64,000 nt of DNA from Flavimaribacter sp039888615 (GCA_039888615.1 JBDQQS010000003.1); one strand, 5' to 3'. Counted from the first letter of the stretch, positions 52,016 to 62,134 are shown. Numbers and translations: made by a program. Notes: a model not told the origin generated them from the letters alone.

Positions 52016-52045
52016 GACTAAGAGCGGGGAAAGGAAAGCGCAGGC

Positions 52046-52636
52046 GTGCGAACGATCCCGACCTTGACGATAGTCGGTGTATTGATACTGGCGCTTGCCG
52101 GCTGCAATGCGGGCAGGACACTCGGCCTGTCCCGGGGTCCGCAGCCCCCGGCGGACATTCCGGGTGAACAGCAGACGCTGCAGCAGACCGGCTTCGTCAA
52201 CGGAAATACGCAGACGCAAACCTCGGGAGCGCCCATCCAGAACGCCCTGACGGCGCTTCCCGGCCGCCGCAAGGGAACCATCAGCTTCACGCCCGTCATC
52301 GGCGCGCCGGTCAGCGCGGTTCAACCCTTGTCGAGCGGTCTCGGCTCCGCGGCCCGCAGCAATGGGCTGATGATCGTCAATGCGCTGAGCGGCGACAGCG
52401 ATCACATCCTGAAGGGTTACTTCTCCTCGTTTTCAGACGGCGACACGACGACCGTCGCCTTCGTCTGGGATGTCCTCGACAACAATGGCGCGCGCCTCCA
52501 CCGCATCCGCGGCCAGGAAGTCGTGCAAGGATCCGCGTCGGATCCCTGGTCGGTCGTCAGCGCCGGCGTCATGGAAACGATCGCCTCAAAAACCATCAGC
52601 GACTATCTGGCCTGGCGCGCGATAGCGCGATCGTGA
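52046..52636 (+). CDS. Predicted lipoprotein of unknown function
   Basis: The 196-residue product starts at a GTG (with GGAAAGCG upstream) and has a type II signal peptide ending in the lipobox LALAGC, so it should be lipidated by Lgt. The mature part contains a polar linker (GPQPPADIPGEQQTLQQTG) followed by a folded segment with GTISFTPVIGAPVSAVQPL, and FSDGDTTTVAFVWDVLDNNG then RIRGQEVVQG. This resembles a conserved Rhizobiales lipoprotein family often near prs, but I cannot name a function. Confidence 0.75.
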   Translation: MRTIPTLTIVGVLILALAGCNAGRTLGLSRGPQPPADIPGEQQTLQQTGFVNGNTQTQTSGAPIQNALTALPGRRKGTISFTPVIGAPVSAVQPLSSGLGSAARSNGLMIVNALSGDSDHILKGYFSSFSDGDTTTVAFVWDVLDNNGARLHRIRGQEVVQGSASDPWSVVSAGVMETIASKTISDYLAWRAIARS

Positions 52637-52758
52637 ATTTCCTTTCCCGGCAAACTCCTGATTCCTGTTTAAAATCACATAAACCCGCGCCAGTCTCTTG
52701 CAATCGCATGCGAGGCCGTTAAAAGCCGCGGTAGAACACCGTGACGACAGGCAGCGCC

Positions 52759-53687
<929 letters not shown>

Positions 53688-53691
<4 letters not shown>

Positions 53692-54776
53692 GCGCGAACG
53701 TATCCAGTTGGAAGGACCGCATACCGGTCCGTCAGACCAGGATCGTGCTTGCCACTCTCGCCATCGGCGCCGCCGGCGCCGTGATCGCGGCTTTTCTGCA
53801 TTTTCCCGCAGCGTTTCTGACCGGCCCACTGATTGCCGTCACGATCGCCGGTTTCGCCGGACTGGAACTCGACGTGCCGGTCTTTTTGCGCCACGTCAGT
53901 TTCATCGTCATAGGCATGGTGATGGGGTCCGGCGTTTCGCCGGCGACGCTGGAGGCGGCCCGGCAATGGCCGCTGAGTTTCATCGGTCTGATCTTTAGCG
54001 TTGCGCTCGTCATGGTCACCGGCTGGGCGATGCTTGCGCGCATCTGGAAACTCGACAGCAACTCAGCTCTGCTTGCGGCGACACCGGGACATCTGAGCTA
54101 TGTCTTCAGCCTCGCATCGGAAACCCGTAGCGACACGCTCGCCATCGGCATGATCCAGAGCCTGCGTCTGCTTGCCCTGACCCTGCTCGTGCCGTTCACG
54201 CTGGCAGGGATGGGACTGTCTTCCCCCGATAGCACAGGTTCTATCCATGCGATGAGCCTGCCCTGGCTGCTGATCAACGCCCTCCTGGCGACCGTCGCCG
54301 GCTGGCTATTTCTGAAGGCGCGCGTGCCGGCGGCTTTCCTGATGGCGGGCTTGCTGATTGCAACATTGAGCCACATCACCGGAATTGCGGTCGGCGCCGT
54401 GCCGCAATGGCTCTCGGTTCCGTGTTTCGTGATTCTCGGGAGCCTGATCGGGACAAGGTTCAGCAATGTCTCGTGGGTGGCGTTCAGACGCTCCGCCGGC
54501 GCCGCCGTCGCCGTGACGGTTTCGGCGTTCGCCATCTCGTTCGCCTGCGCGCTGGCCGTCGCCCGTGTGACGGGTCTCGATCCGAAACAAGTGCTTCTGG
54601 CCTATGCGCCGGGTGGTCTGGAGACCATGGCCGCGATTGCCGTCAATATGCATATCGACCCGGCCTATGTCGCGAGCCACCACGTCTTCAGGCTGTTTAT
54701 CCTGCTGGCGCTCATCCCGCTCTTTGTCAAAACCCCGAATTCGAATGAACGCAAGGGCGGATCTCGCTCAGACTGA
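53688..54776 (+). CDS. AbrB family (PF05145-type) integral membrane protein
   Basis: The 362-residue protein has about ten hydrophobic spans in two halves with the AbrB duplication pattern: AGAVIAAFLHFPAAFLTGPL in the first, AATPGHLSYVFSLASETRS and LLAYAPGGLETMAAIAVNM in the second. Such proteins were once called ammonia monooxygenase-like; they are probably transporters of unknown substrate. The only start consistent with the first span is a TTG that overlaps the prs stop by 4 bases; this start is uncertain. The end overlaps the convergent TetR gene by 9 bases. Confidence 0.8.
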
Positions 54777-55346
54777 CAGTTTGAGGATATCCCTGAGCAG
54801 CGCCGCCCAGTCCTGGGTGTCACGGCCGGTCTTTCCGGTCGCCTTGGAGCCGATATAGAAGCGCGTCACGATCGCGGCCTTGCGCCGGCGCGCCGCGTCG
54901 TCCAGCGGTTTGAGTTCGTCGATATCGCTGATCGCGTCGAAGAGCGCATCCTCCAGCTTGCGCGTCATGCACAAGGTCTTGTCGGCGACCTGCTCGTCTT
55001 TCGGCGCCACTTCGACCATGGCGTTGCACACGAAGCAACCCCGGGCTGTTGCCTGCCGATCTTCCTGGGCTTGCCGGAAAAGCGTGAGGATGCGTTCGAA
55101 GCCATCGCCCCGTTGACTGTCCGTCAGAAGCGATACCGCCGCCGCAATATTGTTGCGTTCATAGTGGTCCAGCGCCGCCAGATATGCCGCATGCTTGTCG
55201 CCGAACGCCTTGTAGAAAGATCCGCGCGACAGGCCCATGGCATGCAACAGCGCCGGCAGGTTCGTTGCGGAATAGCCGAACCGCCAGAAGGCGTTCATGG
55301 CGCCGTCAACAGCCGCTCCCATTTCGAATTCGCGTGGCCTTGCCAT
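54768..55346 (-). CDS. TetR-family regulator
   Basis: The 192-residue protein begins MARPREFEMGAAVDGAMNAFWRFGYSATNLPALL, the TetR HTH (residues 8-55), with LSRGSFYKAFGDKHAAYLAAL as recognition segment. The ligand domain contains ARGCFVCNAMVEV, a Cys-x2-Cys pair seen in a group of TetR proteins (TetR_C_16/AcrR-like) often divergent from oxidoreductases or efflux genes. Here no obvious divergent target lies upstream; the nearest gene in that direction is rplY, 374 bases away. The gene is convergent with the AbrB-like gene and overlaps its end by 9 bases. Confidence 0.85.
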   Translation of the reverse strand: MARPREFEMGAAVDGAMNAFWRFGYSATNLPALLHAMGLSRGSFYKAFGDKHAAYLAALDHYERNNIAAAVSLLTDSQRGDGFERILTLFRQAQEDRQATARGCFVCNAMVEVAPKDEQVADKTLCMTRKLEDALFDAISDIDELKPLDDAARRRKAAIVTRFYIGSKATGKTGRDTQDWAALLRDILKLSV

Positions 55347-55719
55347 GGTTCAGCGTATCTTTTCGTCCCCTGTCGGCTGAGCGCGCCTTCAAACACGAAA
55401 TCGCCGCCGTTAAAGACGATGTTCTAGCCGCGCCGGCTGTCCCCTTTTTCGACCGCGTCCCCACAGCCGCCGATGACGCCAGTACATATGTCAGGCGGCC
55501 GATATGGCAATCCCCGGGGACGCCTGCAAACAGACGATGCAACACAGGTTGTCGCGGTGGATTGGCCCTTGCGTCCAGGGGCGGCCTCGGTTATACACCG
55601 CCGGTCCGTGCAGACACCCTTGGAGGCAACGCGGACGGGGCGTCACTGGCGCTCACAGTTTTCCGGCGTTTTTTACCAACCTGGAAAGCTCTCCATATAG
55701 AACCTCGAAAGGAAATGCC
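55347..55719. other. TetR-rplY intergenic region
   Basis: No gene is supported in these 373 bases. The last 130 bases before rplY may form a leader: GTCCG (55604-55608) and CGGAC can pair around the purine-rich GGAGGCAACG (55622-55631), and a T-rich stretch GCGTTTTTTACC lies at 55668-55679. A ribosomal-protein leader or attenuator is possible but not shown. Confidence 0.4.
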
Positions 55720-56391
55720 ATGAGCGACTCTTATGAGCTCAAGGCCGAGGCGCGCGAACGGGTAGGTAAGGGGTCCGCCCGAGAACTTCGCCGCAACGGT
55801 TATATTCCTGCTGTCATCTATGGTGACAAGCAACCCCCCCTGTCGATCGCCTTGCCCTACAAGGACGTGACGCTCAAAATTCATGGCGGCGGCTTTCTGA
55901 CGACGCTCGCCACCATCGACGTCGACGGCAAGAAGATCCGTGTCCTCCCGAAGGACTATCAGCTGGATCCGGTCCGCGACTTCACCATGCATGTCGATTT
56001 CCTTCGGATTTCGAAGAACACGACTGTTACGGTGGAAGTCCCCGTCCATTTCATCAACGAGGAAACCTGCCCGGGCATCAAGCGCGGCGGCGTTCTCAAC
56101 GTTGTTCGCCACGCGGTGGAAGTGACCTGCCCGGCCGACGCGATCCCGGACAACTTTGTTGCCGATCTCGCGGAACTGGAACTCGGCGACGGCATTCACA
56201 TCTCGCAGATTTCCCTTCCTGAAGACGTCAGCCCGACGATCACCGACCGCGACTTCACCATCGCGACGATCGCGACGCCGGCTGGTCTGAAGAGCGAAGA
56301 AAGCGCTGAAGCGGAAGAAGCTGAAGACGATGCAGAAGCAGCGGAAGCAGCCGATGACGCAGAAGAAGGCGGCGAAGAGAGCGAAGGCTAA
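55720..56391 (+). CDS. rplY: 50S ribosomal protein L25/general stress protein Ctc
   Basis: The 223-residue protein is the long CTC form of L25, which binds 5S rRNA. The N-terminal L25 domain (residues 5-95: KAEARERVGKGSARELRRNGYIPAVIYG) is followed by a C-terminal beta domain (100-190). A very acidic tail of about 35 residues rich in Glu, Asp and Ala follows. The ATG at 55720 follows AAAGGAAA. It lies 177 bases before pth, and the rplY-pth-ychF order is widely conserved. Confidence 0.95.
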   Translation: MSDSYELKAEARERVGKGSARELRRNGYIPAVIYGDKQPPLSIALPYKDVTLKIHGGGFLTTLATIDVDGKKIRVLPKDYQLDPVRDFTMHVDFLRISKNTTVTVEVPVHFINEETCPGIKRGGVLNVVRHAVEVTCPADAIPDNFVADLAELELGDGIHISQISLPEDVSPTITDRDFTIATIATPAGLKSEESAEAEEAEDDAEAAEAADDAEEGGEESEG

Positions 56392-56414
56392 GTCGCAGCC
56401 GCATTCAAAATTTT

Positions 56415-56462
56415 GGCCCTGCATGTCTGCCGCAGTCGCAGAATTTCCATGCAGGGCCTTCA
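56415..56462 (+). terminator. rplY terminator-like hairpin
   Basis: GGCCCTGCATG (56415-56425) pairs perfectly with CATGCAGGGCC (56448-56458), 23 bases after the rplY stop, followed by TTCAATTT. The loop is long (22 bases), so termination may be partial. Confidence 0.6.
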
Positions 56463-56568
56463 ATTTCAGCGCGATGGAACTATTATCCGCTCACGCTCCG
56501 GCGACGCCGCAGAGGCAGCCGGCCAGACCGACGAACTCTGAATCCCGGACACAGGGGACATCTGAGCA

Positions 56569-57276
56569 ATGCTGCTGATCGCAGGCCTTGGCAATCCCGG
56601 CAGTCGCTACGCGGAAAATCGTCACAATATCGGTTTCATGGCGGTCGATGCCATTGCCCGCCATCAATCCTTTTCCTCATGGACCAGAAAGTTCAAGAGC
56701 GAAATCGCCGAAGGCAACATTGGCGGTCAGAAGACGCTCCTGATCAAGCCGCAATCCTTCATGAACGTCTCAGGCGAACCCATCGGCGAAACCATGCGGT
56801 TCTACAAACTGTCGACGGACGATCTCATCGTCATTTATGACGAACTCGATCTGGCGCCCGGAAAGGCCCGCATCAAGACCGGAGGCGGCCATGGCGGACA
56901 CAACGGCATACGCTCGATCGCTGCGCATTGCGGCAATGAATTTACGCGTCTGCGGCTCGGCATCGGACATCCCGGCGCGAAGGAACTGGTCAACAAGCAC
57001 GTCCTCGGCAATTTCGCCAAGCAGGACCGTGAATGGCTCGACCCGCTGCTCGAGGCCATCGGCGTGAATGCGGCGATGCTCGTCAGGAGCGAGCACTCCA
57101 GCTTTTTGAACAAGATTGCGCTCGCCGCCGGCGAAGCAGGCAAGAAAGCAGAAGCAACGAAAAAGAGCGGACAGTCCCACATCCATGCTGCGCGCCGCAC
57201 AAAACCGGACATCGACAAGGCGTCGGGGCCTATGGCGGGCATGCTGAAGAAACTGTTCGGAAACAAGGACGGATAA
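56569..57276 (+). CDS. pth: Peptidyl-tRNA hydrolase Pth
   Basis: The 235-residue enzyme releases peptides from peptidyl-tRNA. LIAGLGNPGSRYAENRHNIGF opens the protein, with Asn9 and the catalytic His19. KPQSFMNVSG, VIYDELDLAPGKARIKTGGGHGGHNG and LRLGIGHPG follow. The first 190 residues match the usual enzyme; the remaining 45 form a basic tail (KKAEATKKSGQSHIHAARRTKPDIDKASG) seen in Rhizobiales. It lies between rplY and ychF and is 7 bases from the latter. Confidence 0.96.
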   Translation: MLLIAGLGNPGSRYAENRHNIGFMAVDAIARHQSFSSWTRKFKSEIAEGNIGGQKTLLIKPQSFMNVSGEPIGETMRFYKLSTDDLIVIYDELDLAPGKARIKTGGGHGGHNGIRSIAAHCGNEFTRLRLGIGHPGAKELVNKHVLGNFAKQDREWLDPLLEAIGVNAAMLVRSEHSSFLNKIALAAGEAGKKAEATKKSGQSHIHAARRTKPDIDKASGPMAGMLKKLFGNKDG

Positions 57277-57283
57277 TCGAAAC

Positions 57284-58387
57284 ATGGGTTTCAAATGCGG
57301 CATCGTGGGTCTTCCCAATGTAGGCAAGTCCACACTGTTCAATGCGCTGACGAAGACGGCGGCGGCCCAGGCCGCCAATTATCCGTTCTGCACCATCGAA
57401 CCCAATACGGGCGAAGTCGCCGTGCCGGATCCACGGCTGACGAAAATCGCATCGATCGCCCAGTCGAAGGAGATCGTTCCGACCCGCATCTCCTTTGTCG
57501 ACATTGCCGGCCTCGTGCGCGGCGCCTCGAAGGGCGAAGGTCTTGGCAACCAGTTCCTCGCCAATATCCGCGAGGTGGACGCGATCGTCCATGTGCTTCG
57601 CTGTTTCGAGGATGACGACATCACGCATGTGGAAGGCCGGATAGATCCGGTCGCCGACGCCGATACGATCGAGACGGAGCTCATGCTGGCGGATCTCGAA
57701 AGTCTCGAGCGGCGGGTGGAGCAGACCCGCAAGCGTGCGACCGGCAAGGACAAGGAATCAATTCTCATCCTGCCGATCATGGAAAAGGCGCTGTCCCTGC
57801 TGCAAAACGGCAAGCCCGTGCGCGTCATGACGCCGGATCTCGCTGCTGAGGACATGCGGCTTCTGAACATCCTCAACCTCCTGACTTCCAAGCCGGTTCT
57901 CTATGTCTGCAATGTCGCAGAGTCTGACGCCGCCTCCGGCAATGCACAGACTGCGACCGTTGCGGAAATGGCCGAAGCGCAAGGCGCGCAGCACGTTGTC
58001 ATTTCCGCGGAGATCGAGGCGCAGGTCGCTCAGCTCGATGCGGAGGAAGCAGCCGAATATCTGGGCGAACTTGGCCTTGAGGAACCTGGCCTCGACAAGT
58101 TGATCCGGGCGGGATACGCCCTGCTCGATCTCATCACCTATTTCACCGCAGGCCCAAAGGAAACCCGAGCCTGGACGGTGCGTCGCGGCTCGAAAGCGCC
58201 GCGCGCCGCCGGCGTCATTCACACGGATTTCGAGCGGGGTTTCATCCGGGCGCAGACCATCGCCTATGACGATTTCGTGGCGCTTGGCGGCGAAGTCGCC
58301 GCCCGCGAGGCGGGCAAGGCCCGCGACGAGGGCAAGGAATACGTCGTGCAGGACGGCGACATCATGCTCTTCAAGTTCAATACGTAA
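57284..58387 (+). CDS. ychF: Redox-regulated ATPase YchF/OLA1
   Basis: The 367-residue protein is an Obg-like P-loop ATPase. Visible marks are the G1 loop GLPNVGKSTLFNAL (residues 8-21), the G3 segment DIAGLVRGASKGEGLGNQFL and, in place of the GTP-specific NKxD, VCNVAES, which accounts for ATP preference. A TGS domain lies at the C-terminus (AWTVRRGSKAPRAAGVIHTDFERGFIRAQ). It binds ribosomes and affects stress responses, with pth as common neighbour. The ATG lies 7 bases after the pth stop. Confidence 0.96.
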   Translation: MGFKCGIVGLPNVGKSTLFNALTKTAAAQAANYPFCTIEPNTGEVAVPDPRLTKIASIAQSKEIVPTRISFVDIAGLVRGASKGEGLGNQFLANIREVDAIVHVLRCFEDDDITHVEGRIDPVADADTIETELMLADLESLERRVEQTRKRATGKDKESILILPIMEKALSLLQNGKPVRVMTPDLAAEDMRLLNILNLLTSKPVLYVCNVAESDAASGNAQTATVAEMAEAQGAQHVVISAEIEAQVAQLDAEEAAEYLGELGLEEPGLDKLIRAGYALLDLITYFTAGPKETRAWTVRRGSKAPRAAGVIHTDFERGFIRAQTIAYDDFVALGGEVAAREAGKARDEGKEYVVQDGDIMLFKFNT

Positions 58388-58400
58388 CGGCGACCCCTCC

Positions 58401-58877
58401 ATGAACACGGCGTCGGACAATCCAAAACTCTGTTTCGAGGATTTCACGCCTGGACGGGAGTTCGCCCTGGGGCCGCTGACAGTGGACGCGGAGGAAGTCA
58501 TCGAATTCGCCGCCGAATTCGATCCGCAACCCATGCATCTGGATGAAGCAGCGGGAAAAGAGAGCCTGCTTGAGGGCCTTGCGGCGTCCGGTTGGCAGAC
58601 CTGCGGCCTGATCATGCGCATGATGGCCCAGTCCTATATCCTCGATTCCACGGCCCAAGGCGCGCCGAAGGTCGATTATGTCCGATGGAAGCGGCCTGTG
58701 CTCGCCGGAGACGTGTTGAGCGGCGTCTCGCGTGTGCTATCCGCAAGACCGTTGAAATCACGGCCGGGTCTGGGGATCGTCCAGTTCGAACAGGAAATCC
58801 GCAACCAGCGCGGCGAGATTGTGTGCGAGTGCTCCAACCCGACATTCTTCGCCATGCGCGACGCAGGCGGCGGTTGA
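58401..58877 (+). CDS. MaoC-like hotdog-fold dehydratase, copy 1
   Basis: The 158-residue protein is a MaoC-type single hotdog domain. The catalytic pattern EFDPQPMHLDEAAG (about residues 38-51) contains the Asp and His of (R)-specific enoyl-CoA hydratases, followed by LAASGWQTCGLIMRMM. It may hydrate trans-2-enoyl-CoA or a branched CoA thioester. It overlaps by one base the next gene, which encodes a similar protein, so the two probably work as a heterodimer. It starts 13 bases after ychF. Confidence 0.85.
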   Translation: MNTASDNPKLCFEDFTPGREFALGPLTVDAEEVIEFAAEFDPQPMHLDEAAGKESLLEGLAASGWQTCGLIMRMMAQSYILDSTAQGAPKVDYVRWKRPVLAGDVLSGVSRVLSARPLKSRPGLGIVQFEQEIRNQRGEIVCECSNPTFFAMRDAGGG

Positions 58878-59356
58878 TGAACGGACTTGACGCATTCATT
58901 GTCGGCGAGAAGCTCGACTACGGAACCCACACGTTCACGCCGGAAGAGATCATCCGGTTCGCCCGCAAATATGACCCGCAGCCTTTCCATCTCGACGCGG
59001 AAGCCGCCCGCAACTCCATGTTCGGCGCGCTTTGTGCGTCAGGCTGGCATACGGCTTCGGTCTGGATGAAGCTCGCCGTTGATTATCGTCCGATCTGGTT
59101 CCAGTCGCTGCGCGAAAGAGGATTGCCGGTCCCGTATTTCGGGCCGTCGCCAGGCATTTTCGACGTCGTCTGGACAAAGCCCGTCTATGCCGGCGACACG
59201 ATCCACTACTACAGCGAATGCATCGACAAGCGCCCGCGCAAGACCGATCCCGAATGGGGAGTGGTGATCACCCGCGCCAGCGGCTTCAACGAGGCTGGCG
59301 ACCAGGTCGTTACCTTCGACAATGCGGTGCTGATCAGACGTCAGCCGAGCGATTAA
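58877..59356 (+). CDS. MaoC-like hotdog-fold dehydratase, copy 2
   Basis: The 159-residue protein resembles the preceding one: KYDPQPFHLDAEAA again carries the catalytic Asp-His pair, and LCASGWHTASVWMKLAVDY aligns with the matching stretch of copy 1. The C-terminal half contains GPSPGIFDVVWTKPVYAGDTIHYYSE. Stop and start codons of the two genes overlap (TGATG), so they are translationally coupled. Tandem MaoC pairs occur in fatty-acid and CoA-thioester pathways of Alphaproteobacteria. It overlaps the convergent apt gene by 4 bases. Confidence 0.85.
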   Translation: MNGLDAFIVGEKLDYGTHTFTPEEIIRFARKYDPQPFHLDAEAARNSMFGALCASGWHTASVWMKLAVDYRPIWFQSLRERGLPVPYFGPSPGIFDVVWTKPVYAGDTIHYYSECIDKRPRKTDPEWGVVITRASGFNEAGDQVVTFDNAVLIRRQPSD

Positions 59357-59898
59357 TCGCCTTCGTAGGAGACCAGCGTGCGCACGGTCACGTCCATCGC
59401 CTCGAGCTTCGCGCGTCCGCCGAGATCTGGCAGATCGATCACGAAACAGGCAGCGACCACTTCCGCCCCCATCTGCCGCAGCAGCTTGATGGCGGCCTCC
59501 GCCGTGCCGCCAGTGGCCAGCAGATCGTCCACGAGGATGACCGTCTGGCCAGGCTTGACAGCGTCCTCGTGCATCTCCATCTCGTCGATGCCGTATTCGA
59601 GACTGTAGGCGATCCGCACCGTATGGTGCGGCAGCTTGCCTTTTTTACGGATTGGCACGAAGCCGGCAGACAGCTGATGCGCGACCGCTCCGCCGAGAAT
59701 GAAACCACGGGCTTCGATACCGGCGACCTGCTCCACCTTTGTCCCCGCGTAGGGGTGGACGAGTTCATCGACGGCGCGGCGGAATGCGCGGGCGTTGCCC
59801 AGAAGCGTCGTGATGTCGCGAAACTGGACGCCTGGTTTGGGATAGTCCGGGATCGTGCGGATGGACCCCAGAAGAGTTTCCTCGAGAGACGGATGCAT
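59353..59898 (-). CDS. apt: Adenine phosphoribosyltransferase Apt
   Basis: The 181-residue enzyme salvages adenine to AMP with PRPP. The start LLGSIRTIPDYPKPGVQFRDITTLL is typical, with GIEARGFILGGAVAHQL and the PRPP loop VILVDDLLATGGTAEAA around residues 121-137. Length is standard. The ATG follows GAGGAAC. It lies downstream of petC on the same strand but a hairpin between them suggests separate transcription. Confidence 0.95.
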   Translation of the reverse strand: MHPSLEETLLGSIRTIPDYPKPGVQFRDITTLLGNARAFRRAVDELVHPYAGTKVEQVAGIEARGFILGGAVAHQLSAGFVPIRKKGKLPHHTVRIAYSLEYGIDEMEMHEDAVKPGQTVILVDDLLATGGTAEAAIKLLRQMGAEVVAACFVIDLPDLGGRAKLEAMDVTVRTLVSYEGD

Positions 59899-59921
59899 TG
59901 GAGTTCCTCGCAGACAAACGA

Positions 59922-59942
59922 AAGGCGGCCCTTGGCCGCCTT
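59922..59942 (-). terminator. petABC operon terminator
   Basis: AAGGCGGCC pairs with GGCCGCCTT across a three-base loop, 23 bases after the petC stop in the minus direction, followed by TCGTTTGTC. It separates the bc1 genes from apt. Confidence 0.7.
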
Positions 59943-59964
59943 CGCAAATAAAGGCCTTCAGGCG

Positions 59965-60798
59965 TTAATGGTCAACCCGAGACCACACCGCCTTCTTGGT
60001 CAGATAGAGCAGACCGGAGAAGATGAGTAGGAAGATAATAACCTTGAAGCCGAGTGACTTGCGTTCGGTCATGTGCGGCTCAGCCGTCCACATGAGGAAT
60101 GCGGAGACGTCCTTGGCGTATTGCTCAACAGTTTCCGGCGTACCGTCGTCATAGGTCACGATGCCTTCGGAGAGCGGCGGGGCCATGGCCAGCGCATTGC
60201 CTGCCAGAAAATACGGATTGTAGTAAGTGCCCTCGGTGATTTGCACATCGTGCGGCGCTTCTTCATAACCCGCCAGCAGAGCAGCGATGTAATCCGGGCC
60301 GCCCTCGGCGTACATCGTGAAGATGTCGAACACGAAACGCGGGAAGCCGCGATGGGCTGCGCGCGCCTTCGCCATCAGCGAGAGGTCGGGTGGGGCGGCG
60401 CCGCCATTGGCGAAAGCGGCGGCCTCGACGTTCGGATAGGGCGACGGAAAGTAGTCAGCCGGAATGCCCGGACGCTCGAACATGTCGCCCGCGCCGTCCG
60501 GTCCGTCCTCGATCGTATACTCGGCGGCGAACGACTTGACCTGGGCCTCGGAATAACCAAGCGCTTCGAGGTTGCGGAAGGCAATGTATTTCAGCGAGTG
60601 ACACGCGGCGCAGACATTGGTGTAGACCTTCAATCCGCGCTGCAACTGCTGCAGGTCGTAAGTGCCGAACGGACCTGCGAAGGACCATTTCAGCTGATGC
60701 GGCTCTTTCGAATGGGTGTCTCCTGCGGCCGAAGCTGCTGAAAGACCCATGCCCGTCGCCAGCAGCGCAGACAGAAAAGTTGTGACGAGTTTTTTCAT
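59965..60798 (-). CDS. petC: Cytochrome c1 of the bc1 complex
   Basis: The 277-residue protein starts with a signal peptide (MKKLVTTFLSALLATGMG.., cut after ASA). The heme-attachment motif CAACH is near residue 55, and a membrane anchor lies at the C-terminus (SLGFKVIIFLLIFSGLLYLTKKAVW). It passes electrons from the Rieske centre to a periplasmic c-type cytochrome. I chose the ATG at 60798 because the signal peptide starts there; an ATG at 60816 adds six residues. The gene is separate from petB, unlike the fused fbcH of Bradyrhizobium, though the fused precursor is also cut into the two proteins. Confidence 0.93.
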   Translation of the reverse strand: MKKLVTTFLSALLATGMGLSAASAAGDTHSKEPHQLKWSFAGPFGTYDLQQLQRGLKVYTNVCAACHSLKYIAFRNLEALGYSEAQVKSFAAEYTIEDGPDGAGDMFERPGIPADYFPSPYPNVEAAAFANGGAAPPDLSLMAKARAAHRGFPRFVFDIFTMYAEGGPDYIAALLAGYEEAPHDVQITEGTYYNPYFLAGNALAMAPPLSEGIVTYDDGTPETVEQYAKDVSAFLMWTAEPHMTERKSLGFKVIIFLLIFSGLLYLTKKAVWSRVDH

Positions 60799-60824
60799 TG
60801 GAAGACTATCCTTCATCACTCTGT

Positions 60825-62120
60825 CTAGCCGCGTTTTTCCGGCGCTGCGGGAGCGCCTTCCGGGCTGCCGCCGCCATGTTTCGCCAACACCGCTTCGGTA
60901 ATCGAATTCGGAACCGGTCTCGGTTTCTCGAACAGGCCGAGCAATGGCAGGACGATAATGAAAAAGGCGAAATAATAAGCGGTGCCGGCCTGGGCCATGG
61001 CTGTGTAAACGCCCTCGGCGGGCTGGGATCCGAGCCATCCGAGGAATATCGCATTTGCTACGAACAGCCAGAAGAACAGCTTGTACCACGGACGATAAAC
61101 CGCGGAACGCACCTTGGAAGTGTCCAGCCACGGCATGAAGAACAGGATCAGGATCGATCCGAACATCACCAGGACGCCGCCCAGCTTGGAGTCGATCGGT
61201 CCAACATTGAAGGTGATTGCGCGAAGCATGGCGTAGAACGGCAGGTAATACCATTCAGGAACGATATGCGCCGGCGTCTTCAGCGGATCGGCTTCGATGT
61301 AGTTGTCCGGATGGCCGAGATAGTTCGGCAGGTAGAAGATGAAGTAGGCGAAGACCAGCAGGAAGACCACCGTCGCGAAGCCGTCCTTGATCGTCGCATA
61401 GGGCGTGAACGCCAGCGTATCAGTCTTCGACTTCACCTCGACGCCGGTCGGATTGGTCTGCCCCGTCACGTGCAGAGCCCAGACATGCAGGACCACAACG
61501 CCCGCAATCATGAAAGGCAGCAGATAGTGAAGCGAGAAGAAGCGATTGAGCGTTGGATTGTCCACCGCGAAACCGCCAAGCAGGAGTTGCTGGATCGGTT
61601 CGCCCACGAGCGGGAACGCCGTGAAGAAGTTGGTGATCACGGTCGCGCCCCAGAAGGACATCTGCCCCCAGGGAAGCACGTAGCCCATGAAGCCGGTGGC
61701 CATCATCAGCAGGTAGATAATCACGCCAAGGATCCACAGAATTTCCCGTGGCGCCTTGTAGGAGCCGTAATACATGCCCCTGAAAATGTGGATGTAGACC
61801 GCGATGAAGAAGAACGAGGCCCCGTTCGCGTGCATGTAGCGCAGAAGCGAGCCGGAATTGACATCGCGCATGATCAGTTCGACCGAATCGAACGCCTGGG
61901 ACGTCGAAGAGACATAGTGCATCGCGAGCACGATGCCCGTCAGTATCTGCGAAACGAGCATCACCGAAAGGATCGCGCCGAACGTGTAGGCGTAGTTCAG
62001 ATTGCGCGGCGTCGGATAGGCGACGAAGGAATCATAGACCAGACGCGGCAGCGGCAGGCGTGAGTCGATCCACTTGCTGACGCCGGTTTTCGGCTCGTAG
62101 GTTGAATGTCCACCACTCAT
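60825..62120 (-). CDS. petB: Cytochrome b of the bc1 complex
   Basis: The 431-residue inner-membrane protein carries both b hemes and the quinol oxidation and reduction sites. Eight spans are visible. The heme histidines lie in SLLRYMHANGASFFFI (paired with a second in the fourth span SLHYLLPFMIAGVVVLHVWALH), and the Qo-site PEWY motif is in IVPEWYYLPFYAML near residue 285. The ATG follows AGGGGAA and lies 14 bases after petA. The last 15 or so residues form a Gly/Pro-rich tail not needed for the core fold. Confidence 0.96.
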   Translation of the reverse strand: MSGGHSTYEPKTGVSKWIDSRLPLPRLVYDSFVAYPTPRNLNYAYTFGAILSVMLVSQILTGIVLAMHYVSSTSQAFDSVELIMRDVNSGSLLRYMHANGASFFFIAVYIHIFRGMYYGSYKAPREILWILGVIIYLLMMATGFMGYVLPWGQMSFWGATVITNFFTAFPLVGEPIQQLLLGGFAVDNPTLNRFFSLHYLLPFMIAGVVVLHVWALHVTGQTNPTGVEVKSKTDTLAFTPYATIKDGFATVVFLLVFAYFIFYLPNYLGHPDNYIEADPLKTPAHIVPEWYYLPFYAMLRAITFNVGPIDSKLGGVLVMFGSILILFFMPWLDTSKVRSAVYRPWYKLFFWLFVANAIFLGWLGSQPAEGVYTAMAQAGTAYYFAFFIIVLPLLGLFEKPRPVPNSITEAVLAKHGGGSPEGAPAAPEKRG

Positions 62121-62134
62121 CGGTAATTCCCCTG

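Noticed and set aside
60798..62063. 421-codon plus-strand frame antisense to petB
   Set aside because: petB on the opposite strand has a full family match; the antisense frame is a shadow of high-GC codons.
60798..62120. Fused cytochrome b/c1 (fbcH) gene
   Set aside because: petB has its own stop at 60825 and petC begins in another frame with a full signal peptide, so they are two genes.
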